This document shows positions 1 to 9,200 of a stretch of DNA of 45,323 nucleotides, in pieces. Location of the stretch: positions 1 to 45,323 of the forward strand of contig JARRCS010000026.1 of the NCBI GenBank assembly GCA_029981855.1. Reading direction: 5' to 3'. Each line of letters begins with the position of its first letter. Within the stretch, counting starts at the first letter, position 1. Source of the stretch: Halanaerobiales bacterium. GTDB taxonomy: Bacteria > Bacillota > Halanaerobiia > Halanaerobiales > DTU029. The notes beneath the pieces are model-generated. The model saw only the letters and a program-made list of their open reading frames with translations, ran no database searches and was not told the origin of the DNA. The position numbers and the translations under genes are program-made.

Positions 1-25
1 TAGCAATCTCTCCTTGAATTGTCAA
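1..25 (-). promoter_or_regulatory. Leftmost tandem promoter (cut by window edge)
   Basis: On the minus strand there is TTGACA (20-25), a 17-nt spacer, then TA at the window edge where the -10 box would begin. Spacing and -35 match the two promoters to its right, so this is read as the third member of the same leftward tandem array. The -10 box itself lies outside the window. Confidence 0.6.
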
Positions 26-38
26 GTAGAATTTTTAT

Positions 39-53
39 GCCCTCAAAGAGGGC
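39..53. terminator. Short GC hairpin within the promoter array
   Basis: GCCCTC-AAA-GAGGGC forms a 6-bp stem. Read leftward it is followed by ATAAAAATTC, a weak U-tract, so it could end spoIID readthrough or act in the leader of the promoter array. Assignment as a terminator is tentative. Confidence 0.3.
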
Positions 54-83
54 TTTGTTTCCTCTTTAAGAGCGACAGATAAT

Positions 84-112
84 ATCTTAACATCACTCTC
101 TCATCCTGTCAA
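84..112 (-). promoter_or_regulatory. Tandem sigma-A promoter, middle copy
   Basis: Minus strand TTGACA (107-112), exactly 17 nt, TAAGAT (84-89). It is a direct repeat of the promoter at 162-190, with similarity running well past the boxes (about 55-60 bp). It points left, out of the window, downstream of the spoIID stop. Tandem consensus promoters of this kind usually drive rRNA or tRNA operons. Confidence 0.75.
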
Positions 113-161
113 GGGCTTTTTTTAAGTTTCTTTTAAAACCCTTTTAAGAGCAACAGAAAAA

Positions 162-190
162 ATCTTAACATCTCCCTTTATAATTGTCAA
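162..190 (-). promoter_or_regulatory. Tandem sigma-A promoter, right copy
   Basis: Minus strand TTGACA (185-190), 17-nt spacer, TAAGAT (162-167). It begins about 11 bp beyond the spoIID stop codon and points the same way. Spacer length and -10 are identical to the copy at 84-112. Confidence 0.75.
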
Positions 191-200
191 GGGTAATTTT

Positions 201-1139
201 TTAATCATATTCCTTGACAATTTCAATATCTTTAAAATAATAGCGTATTATCTCTTCGGGTGACTTGCCATCCTTTGCCATGGCATAAGCTCCCCATTGA
301 CTCATTCCCACCCCATGGCCGAAACCTGAACCGGTAAAACTGTAACCATTACCCTTTTTCACTATATTAGATATCTTGGTTGACTTTAATTTTCGAGGAT
401 CCAGTTCCTTACGGAAATCGGCTGCCTTAACGGTTGCATTACCTTTATTACCGGTAAAGCGAAAATCTATTACCCTCCCGGTCTTATCTTTATTAACAAT
501 CTCTATCTTATTTAGAACACCTATATCCTTCCCCATCTTCTTTAAGGTGTTTGCAATCTCCTCATTACTAAAAGAAACCGTCCAGTTACGAATATCGGCC
601 GGAGCCTGATCATCCGGTGATTTTACGCTTTTGATATAAGGTGGTTCCGGCTCTTTAAAGGCCAGCCCAACCCTGGCAGATGTAGTCTGCCCACCGGCAC
701 TGGAATGAAACCAGCCTTTAATATAATCATCCTTATATACGGCAACCTCACCCCTGGTTTTTTTAACCGCATTTCTAACTCTATCAGTAATATTCTCCGG
801 TTTATACTCCTGGGCATATTCAAAACTACCGCTGATTACATTTGTTTTATTCTCATCCATGTATTTCAGGGCAAAGGTACGGGCAATAATAGCCTGCGCT
901 CCATAGGCATTTTCAGGCCACCCCTTCTTCATCTCCCCGGCAACTACTCCGGTAATATACTCCTCAAATTTCATTCTTTTATCTTCCCTATTTGCCAGTT
1001 TAACTACAATCTCCGGTTCACCCTTTAACTTATTCCTTTCTCTAACTCCTTTAACCCTTGCCTGTTCACAACCGGCAACCAAAACCACTAATAATGTTAA
1101 GATAACAAAGTATTTAAAATAACCTTTACTTCGCAGCAC
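201..1139 (-). CDS. spoIID: SpoIID/LytB-family lytic transglycosylase lipoprotein
   Basis: 312 aa. A hydrophobic N-terminus ends in the lipobox-like LVAGC, predicting lipidation at Cys24 and export. The SpoIID/LytB domain follows: EEYITGVVAGEM near residues 59-70, where Glu69 aligns with the catalytic Glu of SpoIID, then AQAIIARTFA, and near the C-terminus FGHGVGMSQWGAYAMA. In the family this enzyme cleaves peptide-stripped glycan strands during engulfment in the DMP machine; no SpoIIP or SpoIIM gene is visible here. The start is GTG with SD GGGGGAA a few bases upstream. It lies beyond the dacF terminator and so probably has its own promoter. A more general SpoIID-like amidase enhancer (LytB) role is the main alternative. 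Confidence 0.88.
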   Translation of the reverse strand: MLRSKGYFKYFVILTLLVVLVAGCEQARVKGVRERNKLKGEPEIVVKLANREDKRMKFEEYITGVVAGEMKKGWPENAYGAQAIIARTFALKYMDENKTNVISGSFEYAQEYKPENITDRVRNAVKKTRGEVAVYKDDYIKGWFHSSAGGQTTSARVGLAFKEPEPPYIKSVKSPDDQAPADIRNWTVSFSNEEIANTLKKMGKDIGVLNKIEIVNKDKTGRVIDFRFTGNKGNATVKAADFRKELDPRKLKSTKISNIVKKGNGYSFTGSGFGHGVGMSQWGAYAMAKDGKSPEEIIRYYFKDIEIVKEYD

Positions 1140-1196
1140 TTAAATTCCCCCTTTCAGATATGTTTAGTTTTTCATAAATATAATCATTTTATGCGA

Positions 1197-1232
1197 AAGA
1201 AAAAAACCTATCGTAAGTTTAACGATAGGTTT
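1197..1232 (-). terminator. Rho-independent terminator after dacF
   Basis: Perfect 11-bp stem AAACCTATCGT/ACGATAGGTTT (1204-1214 and 1222-1232), followed on the minus strand by a run of seven or more T. It ends the yabM-mazG-dacF unit. Confidence 0.88.
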
Positions 1233-1296
1233 AATTAGCAAGTCTAAAGAAGTTTCAGCCTCTTTAAGACTCATACAATAACCGCGGGAAAATATA

Positions 1297-2466
1297 TTAC
1301 CCTAATACATTTTTAAGCAGGCTGCCGATCCAGTTAACAAAGGCCCTCCAAAGCCGGGTGAGCAAACCGGCCTTCTCTATATCTTCACTGGCAATTAAAT
1401 TTACTTCACCCAGTACCTTTTCATCCTGTAATACGACCTCTTTGCCGAGGATCTCACCCTTTTTAACCGGGGCTTTGAGGTCTTCCTTAATAATCACCTT
1501 CTTGGTCAGTGAGCTCTTAGTTCCCCTCTTGACAAGGACATACAGATCATTAGCTGCTTCAGCCACTGTAACCGTTTTTTTACCACCGGGCACCTCTATA
1601 TTTTGTACCTGTGCACCTTTTTTGATTACCAGTTCCTTGCTAAAGGTATTAAAACCGTAATCCAGTAATCTGGCTGTAACCTCTTCTCGCTCTCTTTCGC
1701 TGTTAGCATTCATTATAACTGAAATTAACCTCATATTATCCCTCCTGGCAGTAGCAGCCAGGCAGAAACCGGCAGCATCAGTATGTCCGGTCTTCAATCC
1801 ATCCATACCGGGATAATCCTTAATTAATTTGTTGGTATTGACCAGCATGGCCTTGCGGTTGGGTAGTTGCAGGTAATCCACCCAGATAGATGCCCATTCT
1901 AAAATCTGGGGATATTTTACCAGTTCCCTGGCCATGATAGAGATATCTCTGGCAGTTGAATAATGTTCCCCACCTTTTGCCGGCAGACCGGTGGAATTAA
2001 CAAAATGGGTATTCTTCATCCCTAATTCCTGAGCCCTTTTATTCATCCGGCTGACAAAGTTACTATAAGTGCCGGCAATGGTCTCGGCTACAGCCACACT
2101 GGCATCATTGGCAGAGGCAATCGTTACTGCCTTGAGAAGGTCTCCCATTTTTACTCTGGTACCAGCAGCTAAAAATATCTGAGAACCACCCATAGATTCC
2201 GCGAATCTACTAATGGTAACCTCATCTTCCAGACTTACCGTTCCTTTTTCTACCTCCTCCATAGCCAGTAACAGGGTCATTATCTTGGTAATGCTGGCAG
2301 GTGGTAATTTTTTATCAGCATTCTTTTCAAATAATACCTGACCTGTATCAGCATCTACCAGGATTGCTGCCTCTACTCCTACATCAAAGTCCTGAGCCTC
2401 CACAACAGCAATCATAGAAAAGATTATTAGTATAATAATAAAAGCAAAAAAGACGGATTTCTTCAT
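1297..2466 (-). CDS. dacF: D-alanyl-D-alanine carboxypeptidase (DacF/PBP5 type)
   Basis: 389 aa. Signal peptide to about Ala24, then the three serine-DD-peptidase motifs: S58-ITK61, S118-AN120 and K225-TG227. A PBP5-type C-terminal beta domain follows, and the end (LTRLWRAFVNWIGSLLKNVL) looks like the amphipathic membrane anchor of PBP5/6 enzymes. It removes the terminal D-Ala of muropeptide stems and limits cross-linking; the DacF subtype acts on the forespore side of the cortex in Bacillus. The ATG overlaps the mazG stop by ATGA, so translation is probably coupled. The subtype (DacF versus DacA) cannot be settled from sequence alone. Confidence 0.92.
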   Translation of the reverse strand: MKKSVFFAFIIILIIFSMIAVVEAQDFDVGVEAAILVDADTGQVLFEKNADKKLPPASITKIMTLLLAMEEVEKGTVSLEDEVTISRFAESMGGSQIFLAAGTRVKMGDLLKAVTIASANDASVAVAETIAGTYSNFVSRMNKRAQELGMKNTHFVNSTGLPAKGGEHYSTARDISIMARELVKYPQILEWASIWVDYLQLPNRKAMLVNTNKLIKDYPGMDGLKTGHTDAAGFCLAATARRDNMRLISVIMNANSEREREEVTARLLDYGFNTFSKELVIKKGAQVQNIEVPGGKKTVTVAEAANDLYVLVKRGTKSSLTKKVIIKEDLKAPVKKGEILGKEVVLQDEKVLGEVNLIASEDIEKAGLLTRLWRAFVNWIGSLLKNVLG

Positions 2467-3287
2467 CCCTGTTCCCCCTCCAGTTTAGTTTTGGATTCTT
2501 CCCAGTAAAAATCTAATTCCTTTAGGCTTAGCTCAGCAAAATTATAACCTTCTTCCCTTACCCTGAATTCAATGTACTTAAACCTCTCTTTAAATTTTAA
2601 AACGGTCTGCAACAAAGCCAGCTCAGGATTAATAGCAAAAAAACGGCTCAGGTTAACTACAGCAAAGAGAAGATCTCCCAGTTCCTTACCGATCTCTTCC
2701 TGCTGGTTCTCCCTGATTGCCTCTCTAACCTCAAGTATTTCCTCTTCGATTTTAGCGATAACATCCTCAACATTATCCCAATCAAACCCCACTTCAGCAG
2801 CCCTGGCCTGTACCTCATAGGCCTGATTCAAAGCCGGCTGGGCCTGAGAAAGATCTTCAAGGAGTGATTTATGCTCTGCTTTGCCTTTGTTAATCCTTTC
2901 TTCCCTTTTAATCTCCTCCCAGGTAGCTTTAAGCTCTGAGATGGTATTAACCTCTCTGTCCTGAAAAACATGGGGATGACGCCTGACCAGCTTATCACTG
3001 ATGGCTTTAAAAATATCGATCAGATTGAAATCCCCCTTTTCTCTGGCAATCTGGGCCTGAAAAACCACCTGTAACAAGAGATCCCCTAACTCCTCCTTGA
3101 GGAGATCCAGGTCCTTTTTCTGTAAGGCCTCCACCACTTCATAGGCCTCTTCAATTACATAGGGTTGTAGTGAATAATAGTCCTGTTGTTTATCCCAGGG
3201 ACAACCATTAGGCCCGCGTAATACTTCCATAATCTTGACCAGTCTTTCAACTTCATCCTTTAATTTTTCCATATTCATTGATTTCAT
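2463..3287 (-). CDS. mazG: MazG nucleoside triphosphate pyrophosphohydrolase
   Basis: 274 aa, the two-domain MazG form. The first domain opens with LRGPNGCPWDKQQ and has EEAYEVVEAL and EELGDLLLQVVF; the second repeats the pattern with EEILEVREAI and KELGDLLFAVVNL. These EExxE/ExxD motifs bind Mg2+ for hydrolysis of NTPs to NMPs and PPi (housecleaning; ppGpp effects are described for E. coli MazG). The first ATG is chosen because GAGGGA lies 7 nt upstream. It starts 3 nt after the stop of the upstream flippase and overlaps dacF by 4 nt. Adjacent to yabM it corresponds to B. subtilis yabN, which also has a methylase domain that is missing here. Confidence 0.93.
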   Translation of the reverse strand: MKSMNMEKLKDEVERLVKIMEVLRGPNGCPWDKQQDYYSLQPYVIEEAYEVVEALQKKDLDLLKEELGDLLLQVVFQAQIAREKGDFNLIDIFKAISDKLVRRHPHVFQDREVNTISELKATWEEIKREERINKGKAEHKSLLEDLSQAQPALNQAYEVQARAAEVGFDWDNVEDVIAKIEEEILEVREAIRENQQEEIGKELGDLLFAVVNLSRFFAINPELALLQTVLKFKERFKYIEFRVREEGYNFAELSLKELDFYWEESKTKLEGEQG

Positions 3288-3290
3288 TAA

Positions 3291-4913
3291 TTAATCCCTC
3301 ACTAATCCCAGTTTCTTTAGCTTACTAGCTAATTTTTTACCTATCTTTGGTATCAAAACCAGATCACTATATTTAATCTCCTTCAGAAGTAGCAGAGCAA
3401 ATCCGTAAGCTATGATCGCCATTAAAACTATAACAGAGGTGGCCAGGGTATAGCTATAATCCGTGAAATAGCTGAATAGTTTGTTCAGGAGCAGAAACCC
3501 CTGTTTAGTAACCACCCCCATTAAAAAAACAGCCAGAACAGGTTTGATTACCAAAACCTTTACCTTAAAATCGAAATGGGTATATTTTTTGACGGAGAAT
3601 AGATTAAGTAAGGCGGCCACTGCAAATCCGGCAACGGTTCCCAGTGCTGCCCCCCTGATTCCAAAGCTCGGAAGTCCGGTTAAAGTATAATTAATAAAGG
3701 CATTGGTGATAGCCCCTAGAAGGAGGTTTCGTGCCGGAATACCGGTTTTACCGATTCCCTGTAAAATTGCCGAGCTTGTCTGCTGTAAGGCGATAAATAA
3801 AACACCCCAGGCTACCACCCTTAAAGGTATGGCTGCATCAGGGGCAGCAAAGATAACCCTACTTAAGGGACGGGCCAGAACATATAATCCAACAGAAGAT
3901 GGTAGCCCCAGTAAAATGGCTAACCGTAATCCGGTCTCGGTTCTTGTTTTGATCAGATTATCTTCCTTTAAGGCAAAGGCTTCTGAGATAGCAGGAACCA
4001 GACTGGCCGCCAGTGAAACCGTAATAATTGTGGGGAAATTTACCAGCGTCATGGCTACTGCAGCTAAATCCCCGAAAAGCCGGGTTGTTTTTTCAACGGT
4101 AAAGCCAGCTACCTGCAACCTGTTAGGTACAATTATCGTATCAACAAGGGTCATCAGAGGTTGTACCAGGGCCCCGAAGGTGATAGGTATCCCCAGGGCG
4201 GCAATATCCTTAATAATCTTCCAGCTATCTAAAGTATCTATTGAGCTAATTTGGACATAATTCCAGATATGCTTTCTCCTTTTATAGTATACATAAAGCA
4301 GGGTTAAAAGTCCAGCAACAGAACCAGTAACAGCACCAAAAGTAGCTCCTGCTGCCGCAAAACCCAGGCCATAGGGAACGAGAAAATAGACTAAAGTAAC
4401 CATGGTAATCATCCGAACCAGTTGTTCAATAACCTGGGAATAAGCTGTGGGTACCATATTCTGTAAACCCTGGAAAAACCCGCGGTAGGTTGCCATAATA
4501 GAGACAAAAAATATAGCCGGGGAGATTGCCAGAACGGCATAATAAGCCCTGGGGTCCCAGTTAAAGATATTAACCAGGGGTTTGGCTAAAAAGGCCATTA
4601 ACAGGGAAAAGAAAAACCCAACCCCTAGACTAAGGTATCTACCCACCCGGAATATCTTAAAAGCAGTCTTCCTCTCCCCCAGAGCAATCCGGGCTGAAAT
4701 AAGTTTGGCCAGGGAAACGGGTATACCAGAACGGGAGACTACCAGCAAGGTTGTATAGATCGGATAAGCCATCTGATATAACCCCATTCCCTCAGTTCCG
4801 ATAATCCTGGTTAGAATTACCCTGTACACAAAGCCCATTACCTTTGCAGTTAATCCAGCTGCCGTTAAAATAGCAGCCCCTTTGATAAAATTGTTCCCCT
4901 TATCCTCTCCCAT
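3291..4913 (-). CDS. MATE/MOP-superfamily polysaccharide flippase (YabM/SpoVB type)
   Basis: 540 aa from the chosen start, with about 14 hydrophobic segments. The N-terminal pattern (FIKGAAILTAAGLTAKVMGF, then YRVILTRIIGTEGMGLYQMA) is typical of SpoVB/YabM/MurJ-like lipid-II or oligosaccharide flippases. Its place between spoVT and mazG matches B. subtilis yabM, although SpoVB is the best-studied relative. Two ATGs are in frame: the first (4922) directly abuts SD GGGGAAGG, while the second (4913) has 9-nt spacing and is preferred. It is the probable first gene of the yabM-mazG-dacF operon. The transported substrate is inferred only. Confidence 0.85.
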   Translation of the reverse strand: MGEDKGNNFIKGAAILTAAGLTAKVMGFVYRVILTRIIGTEGMGLYQMAYPIYTTLLVVSRSGIPVSLAKLISARIALGERKTAFKIFRVGRYLSLGVGFFFSLLMAFLAKPLVNIFNWDPRAYYAVLAISPAIFFVSIMATYRGFFQGLQNMVPTAYSQVIEQLVRMITMVTLVYFLVPYGLGFAAAGATFGAVTGSVAGLLTLLYVYYKRRKHIWNYVQISSIDTLDSWKIIKDIAALGIPITFGALVQPLMTLVDTIIVPNRLQVAGFTVEKTTRLFGDLAAVAMTLVNFPTIITVSLAASLVPAISEAFALKEDNLIKTRTETGLRLAILLGLPSSVGLYVLARPLSRVIFAAPDAAIPLRVVAWGVLFIALQQTSSAILQGIGKTGIPARNLLLGAITNAFINYTLTGLPSFGIRGAALGTVAGFAVAALLNLFSVKKYTHFDFKVKVLVIKPVLAVFLMGVVTKQGFLLLNKLFSYFTDYSYTLATSVIVLMAIIAYGFALLLLKEIKYSDLVLIPKIGKKLASKLKKLGLVRD

Positions 4914-4980
4914 TGAATACATCCTTCCCCTAAAATCATATCCCTACTTATAATTTCAAAAATATAGATATTTAATTAAT

Positions 4981-5262
4981 GCCTCACTATCGTTCGGCAA
5001 CTTACTTTTTACCTTCAAACAACTGCAAATAGATGTTGAAGAGATGTTTGGGAATTTTTTGTATATGACTCTTGGTGAATCGGAGTTAAAAATCAGGTCG
5101 AGCCACAGGAGATGGCGAGCTTATCAAGGGTCAGGATGACCCATTTGATAAGTTTGCCTGATTTTTAACGGAGATGAACCTTAGAGTCATCAAAAAATTT
5201 CCACTGAATCGAAAACATCTATTTGTAGTTTGCAAAAAAGAAATTTCCTATGGTATATATCT
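4981..5262. repeat. Family A nested inverted repeat, copy 1 (full length)
   Basis: Outer arms AACTGCAAATAGATGTT (from 5021) and AACATCTATTTGTAGTT (to about 5232) pair. Inside them further paired segments occur in register: AATTTTTTG with CAAAAAATT, ATGACTCT with AGAGTCAT, GTTAAAAATCAGG with CCTGATTTTTAAC, and a terminal hairpin CTTATCAA/TTGATAAG enclosing GGGTCA/TGACCC. Flanks CGTTCGGCAACTTAC and AAATTTCCTATGGTAT also recur at other copies. With the spoVT terminator it fills the 440-bp gap between the flippase and spoVT; no gene is seen in the gap. Confidence 0.85.
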
Positions 5263-5326
5263 ATCTTTTCCCCGCCAAACCTCTTTTATACTCCCTAACA
5301 TCAGTTACTGCAAGATTAGAATGATT

Positions 5327-5346
5327 CCCCCTCTAATGAGAGGGGG
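5327..5346 (-). terminator. Hairpin downstream of spoVT
   Basis: CCCCCTCT-AATG-AGAGGGGG is a perfect 8-bp stem just past the spoVT stop. The sequence after it on the minus strand (AATCATTCTAATC) is not a good U-tract, so termination is likely but may be inefficient. Confidence 0.5.
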
Positions 5347-5353
5347 TTAAGTA

Positions 5354-5935
5354 TTACTGTTCCATCTGCTTGGCTAAAAATGAAGCGGCAGTATTAGCTA
5401 ACTTAAGCTCCAGATCACCTAACTCCTTATCATCCTCCTTATTACTTATTACGACAACACCTATCGGATCACCTTCAACTATTATTGGTGATAAAACCGA
5501 GGAAGAGAAGGAATAACCCTCAATACCTTCGATATTCCCCTGACAGAAGGCTTCAATTCCCTTACCATTAATAATCTTCGTTCTTCTCTCTTCCATTACC
5601 TGTTCTGCATCAGGACTTATTTTCTTATCTAGAAAGGCTTTACGCGGCACACCTGAAACGGCAATGATTACATCTCTATCCAGGATAAAAACACCATGAT
5701 TGGTCTCTTCTGCTAAGGCATCGGCATATTCCTGAGCAAACTCGCTTAATTCCCCTATGGGTGAGTATTTTTTTAAGATTACTTCACCTTCTCTGTCTAC
5801 AAAGATCTCCAGAGGCTCTCCTTCTCTGATTCTCATTGTCCTTCTAATCTCTTTAGGAATAACAACCCTTCCTAGATCATCAATACGTCTGACTATACCT
5901 GTTGCCTTCATTCTGTTTGCCGGATAAACCAGCAT
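5354..5935 (-). CDS. spoVT: Stage V sporulation regulator SpoVT (AbrB + GAF)
   Basis: 193 aa. After a short N-terminal lead comes a canonical AbrB swapped-hairpin DNA-binding domain (MKATGIVRRIDDLGRVVIPK, RTMRIREGEPLEIFVDREG), then a GAF-like domain with CQGNIEGIEGYSFSSSV and GVVVISNKEDD. SpoVT is a forespore regulator that modulates sigma-G genes in Bacillus. Start choice: ATG at 5935 follows GAGGAGGT closely, whereas the ATG of the usual family N-terminus (MKATG, 5911) has no SD; the open frame to 5992 lacks support. The protein would thus carry 8 extra residues. Gene order (mfd upstream, yabM downstream) matches Bacillus. Confidence 0.93.
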   Translation of the reverse strand: MLVYPANRMKATGIVRRIDDLGRVVIPKEIRRTMRIREGEPLEIFVDREGEVILKKYSPIGELSEFAQEYADALAEETNHGVFILDRDVIIAVSGVPRKAFLDKKISPDAEQVMEERRTKIINGKGIEAFCQGNIEGIEGYSFSSSVLSPIIVEGDPIGVVVISNKEDDKELGDLELKLANTAASFLAKQMEQ

Positions 5936-6090
5936 TTCACCTCCTCTAGGGTTAATAGATACTGTCCTTCCTGGTTCAATATAAATAATCAATTATTACT
6001 TCTTAAGGAAGGGGTTGTTATAGATAGCTTTCCCATCTAAGGCAAATTTATACTCAAGGTGAAATTCTTTCAATGTTTAATCAGGTTAAT

Positions 6091-6215
6091 ACCTCACATC
6101 GTTCAGCAACAACTGCAAATAGATGTTGGAGAGATGTTTAGATATTTTAACACATGAGCCTTAGTGAATCGAAGCTAAAAATCGGGCCAAAGTATCGGAA
6201 ACATCTATTTGTAGT
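6091..6215. repeat. Family A inverted repeat, copy 2 (overlaps mfd 3' end)
   Basis: Left flank CGTTCAGCAAC, left arm AACTGCAAATAGATGTTG (6111 on), a short interior with GAGCCTTAGTGAATCG, then right arm ACATCTATTTGTAGT ending at 6215. The right arm lies inside the mfd reading frame and contains its TAG stop (6205-6207) and last codons. Confidence 0.8.
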
Positions 6216-9200
6216 ACTTATTACTACTGGTATTTGCAAATTTCAAGAGATAATCAATAACCTCCTCCAGAAATTTAATTGACAAACCCTTAATTCCGAT
6301 TACAGGTTTTTCCCCTGTCCTAATCTTAATCTTCCCGGGGTATTTATCAATAAGTTTGAAAATGGCCTTACCGTCTATTTGCTTAAGATCTTTAAAATAA
6401 CAGTTAATTATCTGCTTATTTTTGCTAATCTTCTCCATCCCCAGCCGGCCTGCCTTGGCTTTGATCCTGCCAATCTTAATAAGATTCATAACAGGTTCAG
6501 GTGGATCGCCAAAACGGTCGATTAATTCATCAATAACATCACTGAAATACCTCTCATCCTTCAGCCCCATAATCTTTTTATAGATCTCAATTTTCTGTCT
6601 GGAGTCAGAGATATAACTATCGGGAAGATAGGCATCAATATCCAGATTTATCTCAACTCCGGTATCCCCCTGTGCCTTTTTCCCTTTAAGTTCTTCTACC
6701 GCATTCTCTAAGAGCTTACAGTAGAGGGAAAAACCTATAGAGGCAATATGACCATGTTGTTCCGGCCCGAGGAGGTTACCGGCCCCGCGGATTTCTAGGT
6801 CTCTCATCGCAATTTTAAAGCCGGAACCAAGGTTGGTAAACTCCTTAATAGCCTTAAGCCTTTTTTCCGCTATTTCAGGCAGAATCCTGTCCCTCTCATA
6901 GAGGAGGTAGGCATAGGCTATTCTGTTTGAACGCCCTACCCTGCCCCGTAACTGGTATAACTGGGCTAAGCCCATCTGATCCGCCCGGTTGATAATAATG
7001 GTATTAACATTAGGAAGATCGAGACCGGTCTCGATAATCGTCGTACAGACCAGCACATCATATTCCTTGTTATAAAAGTTCAACATTAGCCTCTCCAGAC
7101 GGTGTTCATTCATCTGGCCGTGAGCCACGGCAACCCGGCAATCAGGAACTAGTTTTCTGATCATATCGGCCTTCTCTTCGATATCCTCCACCCGGTTATG
7201 GACAAAATAGACCTGTCCCTCCCTGCTGATCTCCTTTCTGATGGCATCCCGAACTAAATCCCGGTTGAATTCCCGGATGTAGGTACGAATCGGGTAACGA
7301 TTTTCAGGAGGGGTCTCAATAACACTCATATCCCTAACCCCGACCAGGGCCATGTGCAGGGTCCGGGGAATGGGGGTAGCGGTCAGGGTCAAAACATCCA
7401 CATTGCGTTTAATATCCTTTAACCTCTCCTTGTGACTTACCCCGAAACGTTGCTCCTCATCAATAACCAGTAAACCTAGATCATTAAAAACAACATCTTT
7501 GGATAATAAACGGTGAGTCCCGATGATAATATCTATCTCGCCCAGGGCCAGCCTCTTTAAGATCTCCCTTTGTTCTTTCTGGGTTTTAAATCTACTGATC
7601 ATCTCAATCTCAATCGGATAGTTCTCCATCCTCTCCCTAAAGGTATTATAATGCTGCTGGGCCAGAATGGTGGTGGGAACCAGGATGGCCGTCTGCTTAC
7701 CATCCATAACGGCTTTAAAGGCAGCCCTGATAGCGACTTCGGTCTTACCATATCCCACATCGCCGCATAATAACCTGTCCATAGGGGTGCTGGATTCCAT
7801 ATCCCGCTTAACATCCTCGATAGCAGTAAGCTGGTCAGGGGTCTCCTCATAGGGAAAGGCCTCTTCAAACTCCTTCTGCCAGATCGTATCCTCGGAGAAG
7901 GCATAGCCTTCAATGGTCTCCCTCTCGGCATATAGCTCCAGGAGCCCAATGGCCATCTCCTTGACGGAATTTTTTACCCTCTGTTTAACCTTTTTCCAGT
8001 CATTACCACCCAGTTTATATAATTTAGGTGGATTCTGGTCAGCACCAATATATTTCTGGACCAGATTAACCTGATCCGTGGGGACATATAATTTATCCTC
8101 ACCGGAGTATTTTAAAACCAGGTAGTCTTGGTGCTTTCCCTGAATCTCCATGGTCTTAACCCCAAGATATTTACCAATACCGTGGTTCTCATGAACCACA
8201 TAATCACCTACATTAAGTTCATTTAAGGAGCTGATCTTGACTCCTTCTTCCAGCTCCCTTAATTGACGCTTCTTTCGCTGGGGTTTACCGATTACCTCTT
8301 TTTCTGTATAGATTACCAGTTTAAGGTCATCAATAATAAAACCCTCCGAAAGACTCCCTGCGGTAACTACAATCTTTTCCTGCTGAAACTCTCCTGTGGC
8401 AAAGATAGCCGGTAACCCGTTATCCTGTAAAAACTCCGTTATCCGTTTAGCTTTACTGGCGGAATTGAGGGTTAGAATTACCCTGTAACCTTCTGCCAGA
8501 AACTCCTTTAACCTCTCTACCATCAATTCCAGCTGACCATGATAGGGTTCAACCCCTTTAATGGAAAAAGTAATCTCTTGATAATCTTTCAATAGGGGTG
8601 TTTTATCCGGTTGGGAGGTAAAGTAAATACTTGTAAATTGTTGCAGATCGGCAATTAGATCATCAGGTGTAAGGAAGTTTTCGGCATAACTGGGGATAAT
8701 ACTACCCTGTTCCAGTAAGGTAGCCTGGGTTTCGGCCAATTCCCTGTCAAAGCTTTTCAGCCTCTGCCAGATCTTCTCCGTCTGGTCAAAGAGGATAAGG
8801 GTATCCCCGGTGAAGTAATCAAGTAGGGAATCTCCTTTATCGTAGAAATAAGGGAGAAACTGTTCAAAACCCGGAAAAACATTAAACTCCTTTAATCTTT
8901 CCAGAGCCAGCTCCTTTTTTCCCATTAAATACTCTGCTTCTTCCCTATTACCGAGATTGTATAGTCTCTCAATAGCCTGGTCAAAATCATCCCTGATCTC
9001 CGGGAGGGCGCTGTTGAGTTTCTCAGGTAAGATAAGTAACTCCCGGACAGGGGGAATTACTACCTTCTCGATACTCCTTTCAGATCTCTGGGAAACGGGA
9101 TCAAACTCCCTGATGGAATCTATCTCATCGCCAAAAAACTCTATTCGGTAAGGTTTTTTATTGGTAATGGTATAGATATCAACAATACCGCCCCTGATAC

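Noticed and set aside
3703-4260. 185-aa plus-strand open frame inside the flippase gene
   Set aside because: Antisense shadow of a clear membrane-protein gene, with no SD or recognisable domain.
5911-5911. SpoVT start at the conserved MKATG codon
   Set aside because: No SD precedes it, whereas GAGGAGGT stands just before the ATG at 5935.
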